Part shown: positions 7,874 to 17,089 of the stretch, piece by piece
How the letters are laid out: every line of letters starts with the position of its first letter
Numbering within the stretch: the first letter of the stretch is position 1
Program-made: the position numbers and the translations under genes
Notes under the pieces: model-generated
What the model saw: only the letters and a program-made list of their open reading frames with translations
What the model was told of the DNA's origin: nothing
Databases searched by the model: none
Assembly: GCF_011762125.1 (NCBI RefSeq)
Contig: NZ_JAASQN010000004.1
Location: forward strand, 395,000-458,999
Direction of reading: 5' to 3'
DNA length: 64,000 nt
From: Sphingopyxis panaciterrae
GTDB lineage: Bacteria > Pseudomonadota > Alphaproteobacteria > Sphingomonadales > Sphingomonadaceae

Positions 7874-8725
7874 CTATCCTGTCATCCTTTCATCGAACAT
7901 ATCGGAATCAACGCGCGCAAAGTCAAATATGTTGCTCGTCATCAATGCATCCGGGACGACGCGCGCCCAGGTGAGCGCGGATATGCGCGCCGCGCCGCTC
8001 CGCCGCAATGCCCGTGCGGCCGCGCGCAGGGTCGCGCCGCTCGCGTGGACGTCGTCGATCAGCACGAGGTGGCGGCCCGCCGCCTTTTCCTTCGCTCCCG
8101 CTGCCAGCCCGAAAGCGCCCGCAACGATCCGTTCGCGCTCGCGCCGTCCCTGCCCGCGCAGCATCTTGGTCGCCCTCGTCCGGAGCAGCAGGTGATGGTC
8201 GTGCGGAATGCCGGCAAGCCGCGTCAGTTCGGCGGCGATCAGCGCGGCCTGATTGAACCCGCGCGACCAGAGCCGCCAGCGGTGCAGCGGGATCGGGACA
8301 AGCAATATCGGCGCGTCCCCCGCCAGCGCCGCCAGCCGGCGCGCCATCAATTGCGCCATCAGCCGCGCGTGCCCCGTTCGCCGCCCATATTTGAGCCGCA
8401 ATGCGACAGTCCGCGCGACGGGTCCATAAGCGACCGCGGCCGGCGCACCATCGAAGGGCGCCGCCGCCGCAAGGCACGCGCCGCAGGTCACCGGTCCGCC
8501 CGGCAGGGCGGTCGGCAGCGGGATCGAGCATCGCGCGCACGCCGGACCGTCGAGAAAGTGCAGCGAGGACCAGCAGCTCAGGCAAAACTGGCGGTCGTCA
8601 TCGACGATGCTCCCGCACCCGGGGCAGCGCGGCGGCAAGGCATAATCGACGACTGCGCGCGCGATATGGCGCAAACCGCGGCCGATGTTTCCCACCGCCG
8701 CCCGGTCCTCTGCAATATCCCCCAT
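7874..8725 (-). CDS. comF: ComF family phosphoribosyltransferase-like protein
   Basis: 283 residues from the ATG at 8725 (an in-frame ATG at 8737 is an alternative). The N-terminus has zinc-ribbon cysteines (PPRCPGCG, FCLSCW, CARC, CGAC); the C-terminus has a phosphoribosyltransferase fold with the PRPP loop LVLIDDVHASGATL and the RGFNQA motif. In naturally competent bacteria ComF helps handle incoming single-stranded DNA; in others the role is unclear. The frame stays open far upstream to 9925, but that part is antisense to the methyltransferase. It heads the comF-grxC-DUF1178 group and is divergent from the methyltransferase gene. Confidence 0.92.
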   Translation of the reverse strand: MGDIAEDRAAVGNIGRGLRHIARAVVDYALPPRCPGCGSIVDDDRQFCLSCWSSLHFLDGPACARCSIPLPTALPGGPVTCGACLAAAAPFDGAPAAVAYGPVARTVALRLKYGRRTGHARLMAQLMARRLAALAGDAPILLVPIPLHRWRLWSRGFNQAALIAAELTRLAGIPHDHHLLLRTRATKMLRGQGRRERERIVAGAFGLAAGAKEKAAGRHLVLIDDVHASGATLRAAARALRRSGAARISALTWARVVPDALMTSNIFDFARVDSDMFDERMTG

Positions 8726-8779
8726 GCCTGGCCCCATAGCGGACTTGTGAACCAACGCCTTGGGCGGCACAAGCGCCGC

Positions 8780-9625
8780 ATGTCGCAATCCCCGCTCTTC
8801 TCCCCCGCTCGCCATCGCGCCCAGCGCGATCGCATGGCCGGCCTGCCTGGCGATGCCGATTTTATCGCGCCGATCGTCACCGAAACCTTGCTCGACCGCC
8901 TCGCCATGGTCACGCGCCGCTTCGACCGGATCCTGCTGATCGGTGCGCGTGACGAAGCCTTGGCTGCGCATCTGCGCGAACTTGGCACGACGCTGACCCT
9001 GCTCGAGGCGGGACCGCGCCTCGCCGCCCGCACGGGCGCCGTCGCGGGCGAGGCGGACGGCGTCGACATGCCCTTCGGCAGCTTCGACCTCATCGTCTGG
9101 CCAGGCGGGCTCGACAGCGTCAACGACGTGCCCGGCGCGCTCATCCGCCTGCGCGCGCTGCTCGCCCCCGACGGCCTGCTGCTCGGTGCTTTCACGGGCG
9201 ACGGCAGCCTGCCGCGCCTGCGCCGCGCGATGATGGCCGATGGCGTGCGTACGATCGCACGGCTGCATCCACAGATCGACCTGGCGGCGATGGGCAATCT
9301 GCTCCAGCGCACCGGCTTCACCCTCCCCGTCGTCGATGTCGATACGCTGACCGTCCGCTATGGCGACTGGTTCAGCCTTGTCCGCGACCTGCGCGCGGCC
9401 GGGCTGTCGAGCCGGCTTGCCCCGGCTCCGCCGCCGCTGACACGCGAAGAAGCCGCCCGCATCGCCGCCGCCTTCGCGGGCGAAGCCGATCCCGACGGCC
9501 GAATCGCCGAGACGTTCCGCCTCATCTATTTCAGCGGCTGGGCCCCGCACCCCGACCAACCAAAGCCGGCACGGCGCGGCAGCGGCACCGCCTCGCTCGC
9601 CGAAGCGCTGAAACCGAAGATTTAG
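8780..9625 (+). CDS. SAM-dependent methyltransferase, BioC/NDUFAF5-like
   Basis: 281 residues. After an N-terminal helical part ([26 protein letters not shown]), a Rossmann-like methyltransferase domain follows, with [16 protein letters not shown] as a degenerate glycine loop and [20 protein letters not shown] as motif IV. The overall pattern is that of the alphaproteobacterial relatives of NDUFAF5, which act on a complex I subunit; BioC-like function is an alternative. The glycine-rich SAM loop is atypical (LIGAR rather than GxGxG), so activity should not be assumed. Its stop overlaps the mutT stop by 4 nt from the opposite strand. Confidence 0.8.
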   Translation: MSQSPLFSPARHRAQRDRMAGLPGDADFIAPIVTETLLDRLAMVTRRFDRILLIGARDEALAAHLRELGTTLTLLEAGPRLAARTGAVAGEADGVDMPFGSFDLIVWPGGLDSVNDVPGALIRLRALLAPDGLLLGAFTGDGSLPRLRRAMMADGVRTIARLHPQIDLAAMGNLLQRTGFTLPVVDVDTLTVRYGDWFSLVRDLRAAGLSSRLAPAPPPLTREEAARIAAAFAGEADPDGRIAETFRLIYFSGWAPHPDQPKPARRGSGTASLAEALKPKI

Positions 9626-10023
9626 ACCAGCGCTTCGAGCAGCCCGATCAGCGGTTTGTCGGCCGGCGGCATGGCAAGGCCATGAAGCTCGACCGGCCGG
9701 ACCCAGCGTAGCGCGCTGGCGTGCTGCGCGACCGGTGTGCCGCGCCATTTGCGGCAAACATAAAGCAGCAACAGCAGATGCCGGTCGCCCAGCGTATCGC
9801 TGGCGAAACAGGCGGGCGCCAGGCAGGCGTGGTCGACGTCGATCGCCAGTTCTTCGCCAAGCTCGCGGATCAGCGCCTGTTCGGGGGTTTCGCCCGGTTC
9901 GACCTTGCCGCCAGGAAACTCCCACAATCCCGCCATCGAACCACCCTCGGGCCGCTGCTGGACGAGCAGGCGGCCGTCGCGGTCGATGAGCGCCGCCGCG
10001 ACCACGAGAAGACAGTTTTCCAT
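9622..10023 (-). CDS. mutT: MutT-type NUDIX hydrolase (8-oxo-dGTP diphosphatase)
   Basis: 133 residues, standard for MutT. The NUDIX box is complete: [22 protein letters not shown] (residues about 37-58), with preceding [12 protein letters not shown] and LWEFPG. It would hydrolyse 8-oxo-dGTP to the monophosphate and so prevent A:T to C:G mutations. The start at 10023 ([18 protein letters not shown]) matches family N-termini; the frame continues open upstream but without homology. The gene converges with and overlaps the methyltransferase by 4 nt. Confidence 0.94.
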   Translation of the reverse strand: MENCLLVVAAALIDRDGRLLVQQRPEGGSMAGLWEFPGGKVEPGETPEQALIRELGEELAIDVDHACLAPACFASDTLGDRHLLLLLYVCRKWRGTPVAQHASALRWVRPVELHGLAMPPADKPLIGLLEALV

Positions 10024-10117
10024 GGGATTCCCGGTGATCGGCGCAGCCAAATTATTAACCCTCCTGTGCGATCTTCGGCACCCTTGCGGAACTATAACTG
10101 CAGTTAGGGGCGGAACA

Positions 10118-10297
10118 ATGAGCAAAATTTCCGAGCTGATGCGGTCGACCAGGGCCGCAACAGCCATCGAATATGGGTTGATACTCGCGCTGATCTTCGT
10201 TGCCATCATTGCCGCGGTCAGCGGCGTTGCCGCCGAGACCCGCGGGATGTGGACTTTTGTTTCACAAACATCCGACAAAGCGACCAAGGGGCAGTGA
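10118..10297 (+). CDS. Flp family type IVb pilin (first copy)
   Basis: 59 residues. It has the Flp signature: short basic leader with Ser/Arg, then [21 protein letters not shown], where Glu-Tyr lies at the start of the hydrophobic helix after the predicted prepilin peptidase site. The tail after the helix is short ([20 protein letters not shown]). Flp pilins assemble into tight-adherence (Tad) pili. No tad or cpa assembly genes are in the window, so the export machine must be elsewhere. A second pilin follows 137 nt later. Confidence 0.9.
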   Translation: MSKISELMRSTRAATAIEYGLILALIFVAIIAAVSGVAAETRGMWTFVSQTSDKATKGQ

Positions 10298-10434
10298 CCG
10301 TTCAGTTTTGGGACAGCCGGCCGCGCAACACGCTTTTCGACATTAAGCCTTTTAAAACCAATTCTCCGTAGATCGAGACATGTTGACTACGACCAGACCG
10401 TCAACAGGGTAAGTGATTTGTCAGGAGACCAGAC

Positions 10435-10623
10435 ATGAAGTTTTTCAAGAAGTTCATTCGCAACGAAAAAGCCGCCACCGCCATCGAATATGGCCTGATC
10501 GCAGCTCTCATCGCCGTCGCCGGCATCGCCGCCTTCCGTTCGGTCGGCAGCACCGTCAGCGGCACCTTTACCAAGGTCGACACCGAACTGCAGGCGGCGA
10601 ATAAGGTTAAGACGACGAATTAA
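10435..10623 (+). CDS. Flp family type IVb pilin (second copy)
   Basis: 62 residues: basic leader MKFFKKFIRNEKA, the Flp motif [20 protein letters not shown] and a hydrophilic tail (VSGTFTKVDTELQAANKV) with a typical Flp ending. A good ribosome site (AGGAG) lies before the ATG. It is more canonical than the first copy and probably the major pilin. An intrinsic terminator follows at 10671. It may be transcribed separately from the first copy since 137 nt separate them. Confidence 0.94.
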   Translation: MKFFKKFIRNEKAATAIEYGLIAALIAVAGIAAFRSVGSTVSGTFTKVDTELQAANKVKTTN

Positions 10624-10670
10624 TCGCTTTTCCTCTCGCTACCAGACGTAGCCAGAGAGCGAGGATCGGA

Positions 10671-10701
10671 AAGGGCGGTGGAGCGATCCACCGCCCTTTT
10701 T
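10671..10701 (+). terminator. Intrinsic terminator after Flp pilin genes
   Basis: A 12-bp perfect stem (AAGGGCGGTGGA / TCCACCGCCCTT) with a GCGA tetraloop is followed by a T-rich run. It ends the pilin transcript just before the convergent M48 protease gene. Confidence 0.92.
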
Positions 10702-10718
10702 CGTGTCCGCCGGATGCC

Positions 10719-12227
10719 CTAGCGGCTGGCGTAGACGACCAGCTTGACCTTCTGTCCCGGCGTCAGGCGGCTGGTTGCGGACAGCCGGTTGAGCACCTGG
10801 AAGCGCTCCGACTGATAATTGCTGTACGCCATCCGCTTCGCAAGGCCCGCCACCGTGTCGGCGCGGCCGACCGTCACGACATCGATCCGCCGTGGTTTGA
10901 TCGCCGCCGCCTCGGCCGTGTTCAGCCGCCGGACGCTGTTGAACATCGGATTGAACACCCCGGCGCCGCCTGCCTTGGTCAGCGCGACGAAGTGAAAGGC
11001 CTGAGTTTTCGAAAATTCATACGCGAAGACGGTCACATCGACCTGCCCCGACTGGGTGTTCGCGCGCGCGACCGCATAAGTGGCCGGAATGCCGTTCACC
11101 GTCGTCCGCTGAAGATTGCCCGGGCTGATCGACGCATTCCCTGCGACCGATTTGAACACCGCCGCGATATAGGCGTTCATGTCGCCATGATAGGCGCCGG
11201 TCGAAAATTGCGCCTGCCCGCCGTTGCCGCTGACCGACACCGCGCTCGCGCCATTCTGCATGCCATAACCATTCGGCACCGCGAACTTCAGCTTGAAATC
11301 GGGGTGCAGGAATTCATTGCCCTCGACCACGCCCTGTTTGGGATCGTCGCCATAGAGCACGCCGTCGACCGACGTCAGGAAAGCGTCGGCGTTGCGCACC
11401 CCGCCCGTGCCCGCGCGGCTCGCCAGCGCCTCGGCGTTGCGGACGCGCGAGGCTGGATCGGGGTGGGTGCTCGCCCATTCGGGAAGCGCGCGCGCATCGC
11501 CGCCCGACAGCCGCGCTTCCAGATTCGTCTGGTTGGCAAGGCTCGCGAGCATCGTCGACAGCGCCAGCGGATCATAACCGGCGCTGCGCAGATATTGGAC
11601 GCCAAGCTGATCCGCCTCGAGCTCCTGGCTGCGCGAAAAGCCCAGCGTCGCATATTGCGCGACCTGCATCGCATTATTCTGGATCAACCCGCCCAGGCCG
11701 CCGAGCAGCCCGCCATTGTCACCGATCGCCCCGCCGACCACCTGCGCCAGCACGCCGAGAATCGCATTGCGCGTCGCCGCCGACTGCCGTTTCTTGCTGT
11801 GCTGCGCCGCGACATGCCCGACCTCATGCCCCAGCACGCCCGCCAGTTCGGCCTCGTCGTTCATCAGCGCCATCAGCTGGCGCGTCACATAGACATAGCC
11901 GCCGGGGATCGCGAAGGCGTTGTTCACCGGCGAATTGAGCAAGGTCACGGTGAAATCGCTGGGGCTGCGCGACAGACCGGACTGGACCGCGATATTCTGT
12001 CCGATGCGATTGACATAGCTCGCCTGCTGCCCCGCATAGGCGCCGCCGAACTCCTCCATCAGCTGCGGATGCGCATCCTGCCCCTGCTTGCGATCACTGG
12101 CGGAAATGCTCGTCGCCGTCCGGATCGCCTTGGTCTTGGCGTCGGCGGGCGCATTGACCCCGCCCTGTCCCATCACCATGCCGGCGGCCAGTGTGATGGC
12201 CAAAGCGGTCATCGTCTTGCGGATCAT
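10719..12227 (-). CDS. M48 family metalloprotease with C-terminal LysM-like domain
   Basis: 502 residues from the ATG at 12227. A signal peptide (ALAITLAAGMVMGQGG) leads to a secreted Zn protease with HEVGHVAAQH (the HExxH helix) and the third ligand in SQELEADQLGVQYLRSAGYD. It resembles periplasmic BepA/YfgC-type proteases that degrade misfolded outer-membrane proteins. The region after about residue 300 is not protease; the last 50 residues (VGRADTVAGLAKRM, FQVLNRLSATSRLTPGQKVKLVVY) resemble a LysM peptidoglycan-binding module. The frame extends 41 codons further upstream but without a signal peptide there, so the inner start is preferred. It is transcribed alone and converges with the pilin genes. 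Confidence 0.92.
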   Translation of the reverse strand: MIRKTMTALAITLAAGMVMGQGGVNAPADAKTKAIRTATSISASDRKQGQDAHPQLMEEFGGAYAGQQASYVNRIGQNIAVQSGLSRSPSDFTVTLLNSPVNNAFAIPGGYVYVTRQLMALMNDEAELAGVLGHEVGHVAAQHSKKRQSAATRNAILGVLAQVVGGAIGDNGGLLGGLGGLIQNNAMQVAQYATLGFSRSQELEADQLGVQYLRSAGYDPLALSTMLASLANQTNLEARLSGGDARALPEWASTHPDPASRVRNAEALASRAGTGGVRNADAFLTSVDGVLYGDDPKQGVVEGNEFLHPDFKLKFAVPNGYGMQNGASAVSVSGNGGQAQFSTGAYHGDMNAYIAAVFKSVAGNASISPGNLQRTTVNGIPATYAVARANTQSGQVDVTVFAYEFSKTQAFHFVALTKAGGAGVFNPMFNSVRRLNTAEAAAIKPRRIDVVTVGRADTVAGLAKRMAYSNYQSERFQVLNRLSATSRLTPGQKVKLVVYASR

Positions 12228-12372
12228 CGGTGCGCCTCCCTTATGGTTTGATTGCCAAGCATATTCCGTTTTCAGGAATATCCTCTGATCATGACAAGGC
12301 AAGCCGCGACCGAACCGGGGCTTGCCCATATCTCGCAAAAATAACGCCAAAGGCGTGGATCAGGTTCCGGGA

Positions 12373-13320
<948 letters not shown>

Positions 13321-13330
13321 CGTCGGACCG

Positions 13331-14260
13331 CTAAGCCGATGGCGTCGCAACGTCAACGTCTGGCGCGGTGCGCCCGGCATCCATATGCGCCAGCGGATGC
13401 CGCTTGTTCACCAGTTCGACGAGACGGCGGCTGTCGACGTGCGTGTAAATCTCGGTCGTCGCGATATCGGCATGGCCAAGCATCAGTTGCAGCGCGCGAA
13501 GATCCGCCCCGCCTTCCAGCAGGTGCGTCGCAAAGGCATGGCGCAGCACGTGCGGGCTGATCGCCGCGGGGTCGATCCCGGCGCGGCCCGCAAGCCCGCG
13601 CAGCATCTGGAACAGCCGCACGCGCGAGATATGCGCCTTGCCCGATGGAAAGAGCCAGGGCGAACCGTCGGCGAGCAGCGGCGTCCAGCGATCCAGTACG
13701 TCCCGCGCGCGTCCGGACAACGGCACCAGCCGTTCCTTGTCGCCCTTGCCGCGCACGATCAGAAATTCGCGCCCGCCCGCCATCGCGCGGCGCGGCAGCG
13801 ACACCAGTTCGCTCGCGCGCAGCCCGGAGCCATAGAGCAGTTCGAGCAGCAACAGCATGCGCACCGCCGCGGCCGGCGGCACCTCGCCCGCCGCCTCTTC
13901 GACCGCCTGCGCGAACAGCCGCTCGACATCCTCGTGCGTCAGGATGCGCGGCAGCGGACGCTGCGTTGCCGGGCGTGCAATGTCGAGGGCGGGATTATCG
14001 GCGCGCTCCCCCTCGTCGAGCAGAAACGCGAAAAACTGGCGCAGCGCCGACAATTTCCGCGCCGCGCTGCTCGCCGCAAGCGATTGATAATCAGCCATCA
14101 GTTTCCGAAGCGCGGCGACGTCGGCATCCGCCAGCCCGCCCGTGATCCACTCGGCCGCCTGATCGAGATCGCGCCGATAAGCGGCGAGCGTGTTGCGCGA
14201 AGCGCCGCGCTCGGCCGCCATCATCTCCAGAAAGCGGTCGATCAGGGCGCCGTCAGACAT
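13331..14260 (-). CDS. xerD: Site-specific tyrosine recombinase XerD
   Basis: 309 residues. An N-terminal SAM-like DNA-binding domain (IDRFLEMMAAERGASRNTLAAYRRDL) is followed by the catalytic domain with Arg in LYGSGLRASELVSL, Lys in VRGKGDKERLVPL, HVLRHAFATHLLEGGADLR (His, Arg), GHADIATTEIYTHV (His, Tyr). With XerC it resolves chromosome dimers at dif. It precedes accA in one transcript. The context and HVLRH pattern fit the XerD branch rather than a phage integrase. Confidence 0.95.
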   Translation of the reverse strand: MSDGALIDRFLEMMAAERGASRNTLAAYRRDLDQAAEWITGGLADADVAALRKLMADYQSLAASSAARKLSALRQFFAFLLDEGERADNPALDIARPATQRPLPRILTHEDVERLFAQAVEEAAGEVPPAAAVRMLLLLELLYGSGLRASELVSLPRRAMAGGREFLIVRGKGDKERLVPLSGRARDVLDRWTPLLADGSPWLFPSGKAHISRVRLFQMLRGLAGRAGIDPAAISPHVLRHAFATHLLEGGADLRALQLMLGHADIATTEIYTHVDSRRLVELVNKRHPLAHMDAGRTAPDVDVATPSA

Positions 14261-14314
14261 GGCACAAATCCGGCCTTGTCATTGGCTTGCGTCCTGTCGC
14301 CACGGCAAAGGTCG

Positions 14315-14400
14315 TGTGTTCGCGCGAAGGCCGGAACCCAGCATCTGCCGGTGTCATTTTGAACTGTCCGGAGATGGATCCCCGCCTTCGCGGGAACACG
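14315..14400. repeat. Palindromic intergenic repeat (family B variant)
   Basis: Two inverted arms, GTTCGCGCGAAGGCCGGAAC and CCCGCCTTCGCGGGAACAC, face each other about 45 nt apart between xerD and the unknown secreted gene. The CGCGAAGGCGGGG core recurs at 18474, 25153, 33450 and 46324. No gene is present in 14261-14456. Confidence 0.8.
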
Positions 14401-14456
14401 CAACTTTTCGGACGCCCTATCACAGCAGGCCGCAATATGGGACCGGACCTGCAAAC

Positions 14457-16271
14457 TCAGACACGCACCACCGCTTCGGCGGCGATCATCCGCGCTTCGG
14501 AGCCAAGCCCCACTTCGCGCAGCGCGCGGACGATATAATAAAGATGATAGGGCGGCACCTTGGACCAGTCGCCCTGCATCCCCGCCGCCGCGAGCAGCGC
14601 GACCATCCCCGGCTCGCGCCGTTCGGCCGCCGCCATGATCGCCCGCGACCAGCGCGTCTGCTTGCCGAGGTCGACGCCCAGATCGCTCGCCGCCGACGCG
14701 GCGCCGCTGGCGTCGATGCGTCCCAGGCCAGCCAGGCCGGCCAGCAGGAATTTCGAGCGCAGCGATTCGGCACTGCTGTCGTCGCCGGCAAAATTGCCGA
14801 TCGCGCCCGCGCTCATGCCGCTGAGCGGGCGCGGCGAGCCGACCGCGAGCACGCCCCATGCGTGGCTGCCGACCGAAACGCTGGGCACCCAGTCGATCGC
14901 GTTATGGTCGTATCCGCCCGCGAACATCGATCCGACCAATTGCCACGGATCGTCGCCGACCTCGGTGTTCATCGGCAGCGCCGCGGCGGCGCGCGCGGTC
15001 GCGACCATCGCGGCATAGCGCTGCGGTGTATTCGCGTCGGCGCCCCACAACCCCTGCATCGCGCCGTAACGCTCGGCCCCGCTCGCCGCGCCGTAGGCGC
15101 CTCGCAGCGCATCGGTCTGCGTCGCGAGCGCTTCGCCCGGCTCTTCCTCGCCCGCGGCGGCGCTGAGCAGTGAGACATAGGCTTCGCTCGACAGCACGCC
15201 GCGCGCCGCGGCGTCAGGCGCCGCAGCGACGCGCTGCGCCATGTCGGTCATCGGCGCCAGCACCGTCCAGCCGCGCATATAGGCGGGTTCCGACGCGCGG
15301 AGCGGCTCGGGAATCGGAATTGCCGTCGCGGTCGCCAGGCCAAAGCGCCAGCTGGTCAGCCGGTCGACCTTGTCCCACTCGATCGTCGTCGACCGGCGTC
15401 CCGCACCAGTGGCGCCGAGCACGCGCTCGGCGAGCAATATGTCGAAGTTGGAGATTTTCCCGCTCGACCGCACCCGGCTGATCGCCCAGCCGGCGGGGCC
15501 GGCTTCGCCCGACAGGCCGGCGCAGATCGCAGCGGCGAGCCGCCATGCCTGTTCGTCGCCATGCGCAAGGCCGGCGGGAACATAGGCACACATGCCCGCC
15601 GGATCGGCGTTGGCGAGAAACGCCTGCTGCGCGACCGAAACGAGGCGCGGGCTCGCGCGGTCATAATCGACCGACTGGACGATCCAGCGCGCCGCAATCG
15701 ATTCGCCCATGCGGAGCAGCAGCGCGGCGCGCTCGGCCGCCAGGTCGGCGCCGTTGATCGTTTCGGGCGTGTCGATTGCCGAAGTCAGCGACCGCCGTAG
15801 CAAGATCTGTCCCCAGCGCGACGCCAGGTCGCCGCGCGTATTGCGCATGATCGCGGCGGCATATTGCCCGCGCACGCCGAACGCATCGGGTGCCAGCCCG
15901 CCCGTTTCAGGGGTCAGCGGCCCAATGCGCGTCAGCAGCCGGCGCGCGCCGGGCGGCAGGTCATATTTCAGCGTGCCGGGTGCAACCTCTTCGCCTTCTT
16001 CGCCGCTTTCCGTGTCATCGGCATCGCTCGCGGCGCTGCTGGCGACGGTGGGCGTGACCGGCGGGGCGATCGTAATGGCTTTCGGTGTGGCTTTCGGCGT
16101 CGGCGCCGCGCTGGGCGAGGGCGTCGGCGACGGGCGCGGTGCGGGGGTCTCGGCGGGATTGCCGAACCCTTCGGGGAGCAGCGATTCCTGTGCCAGCGCG
16201 GGGAGGACCAGCGCCGCGGCCATGGCGGTGCCCGACAGGCCCAGCGTCAGCGATAGGATTATCTTCTTCAT
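14457..16271 (-). CDS. Secreted hypothetical protein, 604 aa
   Basis: Signal peptide (LSLTLGLSGTAMAAALVLPALA, cut after AQE or nearby), then a Pro/Ser/Thr-rich linker (residues about 40-75) and an acidic patch DADDTESGEEGEE. The remaining 500 residues are Ala-rich and mostly helical, with patterns like AAERAALLLRMGESIAARW and SLLSAAAGEEEPGEAL that suggest tandem helical hairpins; no catalytic motif is seen. I do not recognise the family beyond likely conservation in sphingomonads. Its ATG overlaps the stop of the tiny membrane protein upstream (ATGA), so the two are translationally coupled. Periplasmic or outer-envelope location is inferred. Confidence 0.8.
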   Translation of the reverse strand: MKKIILSLTLGLSGTAMAAALVLPALAQESLLPEGFGNPAETPAPRPSPTPSPSAAPTPKATPKAITIAPPVTPTVASSAASDADDTESGEEGEEVAPGTLKYDLPPGARRLLTRIGPLTPETGGLAPDAFGVRGQYAAAIMRNTRGDLASRWGQILLRRSLTSAIDTPETINGADLAAERAALLLRMGESIAARWIVQSVDYDRASPRLVSVAQQAFLANADPAGMCAYVPAGLAHGDEQAWRLAAAICAGLSGEAGPAGWAISRVRSSGKISNFDILLAERVLGATGAGRRSTTIEWDKVDRLTSWRFGLATATAIPIPEPLRASEPAYMRGWTVLAPMTDMAQRVAAAPDAAARGVLSSEAYVSLLSAAAGEEEPGEALATQTDALRGAYGAASGAERYGAMQGLWGADANTPQRYAAMVATARAAAALPMNTEVGDDPWQLVGSMFAGGYDHNAIDWVPSVSVGSHAWGVLAVGSPRPLSGMSAGAIGNFAGDDSSAESLRSKFLLAGLAGLGRIDASGAASAASDLGVDLGKQTRWSRAIMAAAERREPGMVALLAAAGMQGDWSKVPPYHLYYIVRALREVGLGSEARMIAAEAVVRV

Positions 16272-16438
16272 CGCGAAGCGCTTTCGGCAATCTTGTCGGT
16301 CACGTCCACCTCAATCGTCTTGGGCTCGATCGGCCGGCCCAGAAACAGCAGGAACAGCCAGAAGGCCATCAATAGCAGGCCCAGCACGATCGCGCGTGCA
16401 ATCCAGCGGCCTTTTCCCGATCTGCCCTTCGCGCGCAA
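16268..16438 (-). CDS. Small single-pass membrane protein, 56 aa
   Basis: Too short for most gene finders. A TTG at 16438, preceded by GGGA, opens a basic N-terminus (RAKGRSGKGRW), one strong transmembrane helix (AIVLGLLLMAFWLFLLFLG) and a short tail (EPKTIEVDVTDKIAESASR). Its TGA overlaps the ATG of the 604-residue secreted protein by ATGA. The divergent aroK gene begins about 75 nt away. No ATG exists in this frame near the start, so the TTG is an inference; coding is supported by the coupling and the clean helix. Confidence 0.6.
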   Translation of the reverse strand: MRAKGRSGKGRWIARAIVLGLLLMAFWLFLLFLGRPIEPKTIEVDVTDKIAESASR

Positions 16439-16513
16439 TATCCCATGCCCACTATTCGTCGCAGGGCGAAAACCATTGTCCCGCCCGGTTCGGGCGGTAT
16501 AGCCGCGCGCATC

Positions 16514-17089
16514 ATGTCGCGAAACCCGAAAAGCCCGGCCCCGACCAGCACAAAGGCGACCCGCGCGTCGATCCGCGAACGGTCGATCGTGCTCGTCGGG
16601 CTGATGGGGTCGGGGAAATCGACGATCGGGCGCCGGCTGGCGCAGCGGCTCGGCATGCGCTTTGCCGACGCCGACGATGAAATCGAACGCGCGGCGGGGA
16701 TGACGATCTCGGACATTTTCGCGCGCTTCGGCGAGGCACATTTTCGCGACGGCGAACGGCGGGTGATCCAGCGGCTGCTGACCGGCAAGCCGCTGGTGCT
16801 CGCGACCGGCGGCGGCGCCTTCATCAACGACGAAACGCGCGCGCTGATCCTCGCGGGCAGCCTTTGCATCTGGCTCGACGCCGACATTCCGACGCTCGTC
16901 GATCGCGTCGGGCGCCGCAGCCATCGCCCGCTCCTGAAAGATCGCGACGCGGGCGAAGTGCTCCGCGAACTCGCCGCGATCCGCAACCCCGTCTATGCCG
17001 AGGCGCATGTGCGCATCAGTTCGGCCAGCACACCGCACGACCATACGGTGCGCGCCATCATGGAGGCTCTCTCGCAATGGAACAGCTAA
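16514..17089 (+). CDS. aroK: Shikimate kinase
   Basis: 191 residues from the ATG at 16514 (an upstream in-frame ATG at 16445 would add 23 residues). Walker A GLMGSGKSTIGRRLA, shikimate-binding DADDEIERAAGMTISDIF with Asp and Arg, LATGGGAFINDETR (GGG motif), and lid region RRSHRPLLKD are complete. It phosphorylates shikimate at the 3-OH with ATP in aromatic amino acid synthesis. The aroB start lies inside its last codons (13-nt overlap), a coupled pair common in proteobacteria. Confidence 0.96.
   Translation: MSRNPKSPAPTSTKATRASIRERSIVLVGLMGSGKSTIGRRLAQRLGMRFADADDEIERAAGMTISDIFARFGEAHFRDGERRVIQRLLTGKPLVLATGGGAFINDETRALILAGSLCIWLDADIPTLVDRVGRRSHRPLLKDRDAGEVLRELAAIRNPVYAEAHVRISSASTPHDHTVRAIMEALSQWNS

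Noticed and set aside
8726..9925. Upstream extension of comF to a 683-residue protein
   Set aside because: The extra 400 residues are antisense to the methyltransferase gene and show no homology pattern.
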